A DNA stretch of 10,121 nucleotides from Fibrobacter sp. UBA1313 (GTDB lineage Bacteria; Fibrobacterota; Fibrobacteria; Fibrobacterales; Fibrobacteraceae). Under the pieces are notes generated by a model. That model did no database searches. It saw only the letters and a program-made list of their open reading frames with translations, and was not told the origin of the DNA. The first letter of the stretch is position 1; the number at the start of each line of letters is the position of its first letter. The stretch spans positions 1-10,121 of the forward strand of contig DBTP01000007.1 of NCBI GenBank assembly GCA_002307115.1. The letters are read 5' to 3'. Shown here piece after piece: positions 6,843 to 10,121 of this stretch. Made by a program: the position numbers and the translations under genes.

Positions 6843-6865
6843 AGCGAGAAAAAAAAGCCTTTTTT
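6843..6865 (-). terminator. Possible weak terminator after asnS
   Basis: On the minus strand, A6-GGC-T8 begins at the asnS stop codon and is soon followed by a second T7 run. The stem would be only A-U pairs with a 3 nt loop, so termination may be partial. It is the only candidate between asnS and the thioredoxin gene. Confidence 0.25.
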
Positions 6866-8162
6866 ACGGTCTTAAACGGTTGGGGAGACGTGGAAAAGCC
6901 CCCGTTTCACGCACATGAGGAAGTCCGCAAATCCAAGCCACGGAACGTTCCACTCCGAGACCAAAACCCGCGTGAGGCACCGAGCCATAGCGTCGAATGT
7001 CGAGATACCACGAATAAATGGCGGGCGCAAGTCCTTGTGCTCTCAGAGAGGCTTCAAGAACATCCAAACTTTCTTCACGTTGACCACCACCGATGATTTC
7101 GCCATAGCCTTCGGGTGCTAAAATATCCATATTGCGCACCACTTTCGGGTTTTCGGGGTCCTTTTTCATGTAGAAAGGCTTAATTTCTGTGGGGTACCCA
7201 TACACGACGACGGGGCGTTCAAATTTACCGCTTATGATCGTTTCATCGGCACCGCCAAAATCATCGCCCCACTTGAATGGAGACCCTGAATCTTGGATGA
7301 TTTGGACCGCTTCTGTGTAGCTAATTTTCGGGAACGATCCTTTGATTACCGCTTCTAAGGGCTTTGTGTCTCGCTCTAAAGTTTGAAGTTCATTTTTGCA
7401 ACGCTCTAAAACGCGGCGAACAATGGCTTGTACCAAACCTTCGGCAAGTTCAATGTCTCCATCGAGATCCATGTAGGCGACTTCGGGTTCTACCATCCAA
7501 AATTCGGTGAGATGGCGGCGCGTGTTCGAATTTTCTGCGCGGAAAGTCGGGCCAAAACAATAGGCGCGTCCGACGGCTTCGCAGGCGGCTTCCATGTAGA
7601 GTTGCCCACTTTGCGAAAGGTACGCGTTTTCTTCGAAATACTTTGTAGCAAATAGAGTGCTAGAGCCTTCGCATTCATTGGCGGTAAAGATGGGAGCATC
7701 CACCAACGTGAAATCGCTATCATCAAAGTAGTGCCGAATGGCAGTGACAATCTGGTGTCGAATGGTGAGTATTGCTTGTTGACGAGCACTCCGAATCCAT
7801 AAGTGGCGACGGTCCATCAAAAAGTCGGTACCATGTTCTTTGGGAGTAATCGGATAGTCTTCGGTTTTATGCACAACCTCAATATGATTGGCGAGAATCT
7901 CTACGCCGATCGGGGAATGCTCGCTCGCAATTACTTTCCCAGAAACGCGGATGGCGCTTTCTTGGGTGAGGTGCCGGATGGATTCAAAGTCTTCAACGGA
8001 GACATCTTGGATACCAGCTACCACTTGAACAAAACCAGTACCATCCCGAAATTGAATAAAGGAAACCTTACCAGAACCGCGAACGCGGCACACCCAGCCG
8101 GCCAGTTCTACATGTTGATCGATCATTTGGGGTATATGACGGATATAGATCTTTTGAAGCAT
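6864..8162 (-). CDS. asnS: Asparaginyl-tRNA synthetase
   Basis: 432 residues, the expected size. It charges tRNA-Asn with asparagine using ATP. An OB-fold anticodon-binding domain (about 18-100, including FIQFRDGTGFVQ at 35-46) precedes a class II catalytic core. Motif 2 is FRAENSNTRRHLTEFWMVEPE (207-227 region), whose AENS/EFWM form is typical of AsnRS rather than AspRS. Motif 3 is GFGLGVERSVAWICG (399-413). DYPITPKEHGTDFLMD (102-117) and the C-terminal HVRETGAFPRLPNRLRP closely follow my memory of the Bacillus subtilis AsnRS (HVRETIPFPRLLNRLYP), so this belongs to that bacterial subgroup. The ATG lacks a clear Shine-Dalgarno; only an AGAGG about 20 nt upstream is seen. The gene diverges from the barrel gene with 45 bp between starts. 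Its presence suggests direct Asn-tRNA charging instead of, or beside, the GatCAB route. Confidence 0.96.
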   Translation of the reverse strand: MLQKIYIRHIPQMIDQHVELAGWVCRVRGSGKVSFIQFRDGTGFVQVVAGIQDVSVEDFESIRHLTQESAIRVSGKVIASEHSPIGVEILANHIEVVHKTEDYPITPKEHGTDFLMDRRHLWIRSARQQAILTIRHQIVTAIRHYFDDSDFTLVDAPIFTANECEGSSTLFATKYFEENAYLSQSGQLYMEAACEAVGRAYCFGPTFRAENSNTRRHLTEFWMVEPEVAYMDLDGDIELAEGLVQAIVRRVLERCKNELQTLERDTKPLEAVIKGSFPKISYTEAVQIIQDSGSPFKWGDDFGGADETIISGKFERPVVVYGYPTEIKPFYMKKDPENPKVVRNMDILAPEGYGEIIGGGQREESLDVLEASLRAQGLAPAIYSWYLDIRRYGSVPHAGFGLGVERSVAWICGLPHVRETGAFPRLPNRLRP

Positions 8163-8207
8163 ACGCCAAAGATAGTTTTATCCTCTTAGTTTTCTTAGAT
8201 TTGTGGC

Positions 8208-8951
8208 GTGGCTAAACGTATTTTCACAATAATTTTATTTCTGTCTTTAGCATTTGCATCTTCTTATGCAGATGGGGGAATTCCGTTGCCTCATCAATCT
8301 GCGAATCAGCCTAAGGGAATCAATGTAGGTTTGGGTTTCGGTGGGTTAAGCCCTAGTGGTAAATCTTGTAAAAACATGGGTGTTTGGCAGGGAATGGCTG
8401 AATACTTTTACACCGAGCGGATCAGTGCTGGTTGGGCGATCAAAATGTATGGCGGAAATTTGGATCAAGAGTATGCGTTAATTTATCAGCGATATCATAT
8501 TCATGCGCGCATGCATTTCCCCATTTCAAAAAATTTTAGCTTTTATGTAAGCCCCATTATCGGGTTTGAAACCACGGATTTATCCAAAATTCGCGAAAAT
8601 CAGGATGACGAGGCCTCGGCAACTTCCGTAGATACCGATGAATCCGCCCAGTGTAGCGATGAGTATTCTCTGAATGGGTTTTCGGCGGGGATAGACCTCG
8701 GCATGGGTTGGAAATTTGCTCCCAACTGGGGCTTAGTGAGTGGGTTCAACTATGACTATAATTCCTCTCCTGTAAGTCAGCTCTCTTTTACTGGGGGAAT
8801 TGCTTACAATCTTCGAAATTCCTTTGGTTTTTTAGAAAAAAACTTTCTCGGTACTTGGCTTTCCCTAGAGTTGGTGGTTCACCACTACCTGGGGACGGAT
8901 ATCACTTCTTGGGGAAAATCGCTCCTACTAGGAATCAATCTCAGTATTTGA
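8208..8951 (+). CDS. Outer-membrane beta-barrel protein, unknown function
   Basis: 247 residues from a GTG start, chosen because the frame then opens with a good signal peptide: MAKRIFTIILFLSLAFASSYA, cleaved before Asp22. No in-frame ATG would keep it. The mature protein alternates hydrophobic and polar residues with Gly-rich turns (INVGLGFGGLSPSG, FSFYVSPIIGFE, FSAGIDLGMGWKFAPNWGLVSGFNYDYN, FTGGIAYNLR), which fits an 8-10 strand outer-membrane barrel like the small OmpA- or OmpW-like porin-fold proteins. An acidic insertion (about 125-150, DDEASATSVDTDESAQCSDEY region) probably forms an extracellular loop or a surface plug. The last strand ends LLLGINLSI, with Ile rather than Phe at the terminus. 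No Shine-Dalgarno is visible. I cannot assign a specific family. Confidence 0.7.
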   Translation: MAKRIFTIILFLSLAFASSYADGGIPLPHQSANQPKGINVGLGFGGLSPSGKSCKNMGVWQGMAEYFYTERISAGWAIKMYGGNLDQEYALIYQRYHIHARMHFPISKNFSFYVSPIIGFETTDLSKIRENQDDEASATSVDTDESAQCSDEYSLNGFSAGIDLGMGWKFAPNWGLVSGFNYDYNSSPVSQLSFTGGIAYNLRNSFGFLEKNFLGTWLSLELVVHHYLGTDITSWGKSLLLGINLSI

Positions 8952-8958
8952 TTCTCGA

Positions 8959-8987
8959 TTGACATTTTTCCCTTCGTTTCTTATCTT
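8959..8987 (+). promoter_or_regulatory. Sigma70-type promoter of the rpsF operon
   Basis: A perfect -35 hexamer TTGACA (8959-8964), a 17 nt spacer, and a -10 hexamer TATCTT (8982-8987, 4 of 6 to consensus). Transcription should start near 8994. The -35 box begins 7 nt after the barrel gene's stop codon, so the ribosomal operon has its own promoter with no terminator in front of it. Confidence 0.8.
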
Positions 8988-8992
8988 TGGGC

Positions 8993-9057
8993 TCCCGAGT
9001 GATCGGGACCCTCCCGGATTCATGTGAGTTTGGGCGAAAGACCAAAGGGACTCAATA
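8993..9057 (+). promoter_or_regulatory. Structured rpsF leader, possible S6:S18 autoregulatory element
   Basis: Two foldable parts are visible. Near the predicted 5' end, UCCCGA (8993-8998) and UCGGGA (9003-9008) pair perfectly around a GUGA loop, a GNRA tetraloop. Next to the start codon, UUUGG (9029-9033) can pair with CCAAA (9042-9046), and GAGU (9026-9029) with ACUC (9050-9053), placing the GGG of the ribosome binding site (9047-9049) in a bulge. Between them is CUCCCGG (9011-9017), which contains a CCG; UCCC there could also pair with the GGGA of the binding site. Leaders of rpsF operons in many bacteria bind the S6:S18 complex through a CCG-containing motif imitating 16S rRNA helix 22-23. 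Whether this leader fits that consensus is an inference. Confidence 0.5.
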
Positions 9058-9426
9058 ATGAGACAATATGAAACCATGGTAATCATTGATGCTATGATCT
9101 CCGACGATGGCATTGCTGCCGAAGTCCAGACCATCGCTGATAAGATTACTGCAGGCGGTGAAGTGCTTCGCCGCGATGATTGGGGAAAGCGCAAACTCGC
9201 TTACCTCATTAACAAAAAAACACACGGCTACTACGTGATTTTCTACTACAAAGCAGAAGCGTCCGTTGTTGCTGGTCTTGAGACTGCGTTCAAATTGAAC
9301 GGCAATGTTCTCCGCTGGATGACCCTCGTTGATTATCCTATGACAGATATCATTTATGATCAGAATCTCGGACAAAGCACTGAAGAAGTGCTGTCGATTG
9401 ATGCTGAAGATGGGGAGGTAGACTAA
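9058..9426 (+). CDS. rpsF: 30S ribosomal protein bS6
   Basis: 122 residues. It opens with the family hallmark MRQYETMVIIDAMIS and carries GGEVLRRDDWGKRKLAYLINKKTHGYYVIFYYKA (about 33-65), a classic bS6 central segment, and LRWMTLVDYP (about 85-94). bS6 binds bS18 in the central platform of the 30S subunit. The C-terminal tail (about 100-122) is acidic, as in other bS6 proteins; E. coli RimK adds glutamates to such a tail, but no RimK site is claimed here. AAAGGGA lies about 8 nt before the ATG, in the bulge of a possible leader hairpin. The stop overlaps the rpsR start (TAATG). Codon use is more biased (CGT, AAG, GTT) than in the genes upstream, as expected for high expression. Confidence 0.97.
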   Translation: MRQYETMVIIDAMISDDGIAAEVQTIADKITAGGEVLRRDDWGKRKLAYLINKKTHGYYVIFYYKAEASVVAGLETAFKLNGNVLRWMTLVDYPMTDIIYDQNLGQSTEEVLSIDAEDGEVD

Positions 9427-9680
9427 TGTCTTTCGAAGAAAGAAAACCTAGTGGTCCGCGCATCCGTCGTAAGAAAACCTGTTGGTTCACAGAGAACAAG
9501 GTTCAGTTCATTGACTATAAGGATGAAAAAATCCTTCGTCGCTTTATTTCGGAACGTGGAAAGATTATTCCTCGCCGTATTTCCGGTACCAACGCGAAGT
9601 ACCAGCGTATGCTCGCTGAAGCTATCAAGCGTTCTCGTCACATGGCTATTTTGCCGTTCGTTGCAGACAATCTGCGCTAA
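9426..9680 (+). CDS. rpsR: 30S ribosomal protein bS18
   Basis: 84 residues, within the family's normal range. RIRRKKTCWFTENKVQFIDYKD (12-33 region) and LRRFISERGKIIPRRISGT (37-55), followed by the C-terminal core with RMLAEAIKRSRHMAILPF, are diagnostic. It pairs with bS6 on the platform of the 30S subunit. It carries one cysteine (Cys19), so it is not a zinc-ribbon (C+) paralogue. GGAGG ends 7 nt before the ATG, inside the rpsF coding region, and the start overlaps the rpsF stop by 1 nt. The ssb gene that sits between rpsF and rpsR in many bacteria is absent. Confidence 0.97.
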   Translation: MSFEERKPSGPRIRRKKTCWFTENKVQFIDYKDEKILRRFISERGKIIPRRISGTNAKYQRMLAEAIKRSRHMAILPFVADNLR

Positions 9681-9690
9681 GGAGTAAATA

Positions 9691-10121
9691 ATGGAAGTTA
9701 TTCTCAAAGCCAATGTGCCGAACCTCGGTAAGATGATGGATGTCGTGAAGGTTAAGGACGGCTATGCCCGTAATTATCTCTTCCCACGCAAGTTGGCCCT
9801 GCGTGCTACTAAAGATGCTAAGATTGAGATCGAACGCAACCGTGAAGCCATGGAAGCCTTGTTCCAGAAGGAACTTGCTGCGGCTCAAGGTGTTGCGGGT
9901 AAGCTCTCTCAGGTGACTGTTAATCTGCCACGTCGCGTGGTTGAAGGGGAACGTCTTTATGGTTCCGTTTCTGCTTCAGATATTTCTGAAGCCATTACGC
10001 TTCAAGGTATTAAGGTTAACCGCAACCAAGTCCTTCTTGTGGAGCCCATTAAGCAACTCGGCGTTTATTCCGTGAACGTAAATGTTTTCGGTGACGTTGA
10101 AGCGACTGTTAAAGTGTGGGT
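9691..10121 (+). CDS. rplI: 50S ribosomal protein bL9, 3' end outside window
   Basis: The frame runs from ATG 9691 to the window edge: 143 codons, so only a few residues should be missing from the usual ~148. MEVILKANVPNLGKMMDVVKVKDGYARNYLFPRKLAL matches the bL9 N-terminal rRNA-binding domain with its V.V.DGYARNYL.P signature (residues about 18-32). A long connecting helix (about 40-75, Glu/Ala/Lys-rich) leads into the C-terminal domain with GERLYGSVSASDISEAI and the KV.RNQVLL segment. bL9 sits at the base of the L1 stalk and helps maintain reading frame. AAGGAG lies 6 nt before the ATG, the strongest binding site in the operon. It follows rpsR by 10 nt in the conserved rpsF-rpsR-rplI order. 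Confidence 0.96.
   Translation, partial: MEVILKANVPNLGKMMDVVKVKDGYARNYLFPRKLALRATKDAKIEIERNREAMEALFQKELAAAQGVAGKLSQVTVNLPRRVVEGERLYGSVSASDISEAITLQGIKVNRNQVLLVEPIKQLGVYSVNVNVFGDVEATVKVW

Noticed and set aside
7803..8189. 128-codon plus-strand open frame inside asnS
   Set aside because: It is antisense to the well-supported asnS N-terminal domain; its composition follows the complement and there is no ribosome binding site or family match.
8993..9008. Perfect inverted repeat as a terminator of the barrel gene
   Set aside because: No T-tract follows the stem, and it sits just at the predicted rpsF transcription start, so a leader hairpin is the better reading.
1..10121. Mobile element, CRISPR array, defence or toxin-antitoxin system
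   Set aside because: No transposase, integrase, terminal repeats, regular direct repeats or small paired genes were seen on either strand; coding is nearly continuous with housekeeping and envelope genes.

Overview
The window looks like a gene-dense stretch of core chromosome from a Gram-negative bacterium of the Fibrobacteres-Chlorobi-Bacteroidetes (FCB) type, most plausibly a Fibrobacter relative. This rests on a PorV/PorQ-like outer-membrane barrel, lipoproteins and Sec-exported barrels, a Bacillus-like AsnRS of about 430 residues, moderate GC content, and very short spacers with 1-4 nt stop/start overlaps. The taxonomic call is an inference. No tRNA, rRNA, insertion sequence, CRISPR array or phage gene is visible.

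Positions 1-5359, plus strand: six genes in one apparent operon. In order they are the 3' part of a PorV/PorQ-like barrel, a STAS-domain protein with a C-terminal membrane anchor, a membrane-anchored protein with a degenerate LytM (M23-like) domain, a cysteine-rich secreted lipoprotein, pdxA (pyridoxal-phosphate synthesis), and a Nudix hydrolase resembling plant NUDT14 ADP-sugar pyrophosphatases. Spacers are 20, 7, -1, -4 and -4 nt. A strong intrinsic terminator for this operon lies inside the 3' coding region of the convergent gene.

Positions 5253-8162, minus strand: asnS, then a periplasmic TlpA-like thioredoxin, then a Gfo/Idh/MocA oxidoreductase of the dihydrodiol-dehydrogenase type. The oxidoreductase overlaps the Nudix gene tail-to-tail by 44 bp.

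Positions 8208-10121, plus strand: a divergent outer-membrane barrel gene starting at GTG only 45 bp from asnS, then the ribosomal operon rpsF-rpsR-rplI (rplI runs off the window). A near-consensus sigma70-type promoter starts 7 nt after the barrel gene's stop codon. It is followed by a structured leader of about 64 nt that may carry the S6:S18 autoregulatory element.

No obvious new defence or mobile system is present. The most unusual points are the terminator embedded in an opposing coding sequence, the STAS protein with Asp at the phospho-serine position, the catalytically dead LytM domain in an envelope cluster joined to pdxA, and the rpsF leader fold that encloses its own ribosome binding site.
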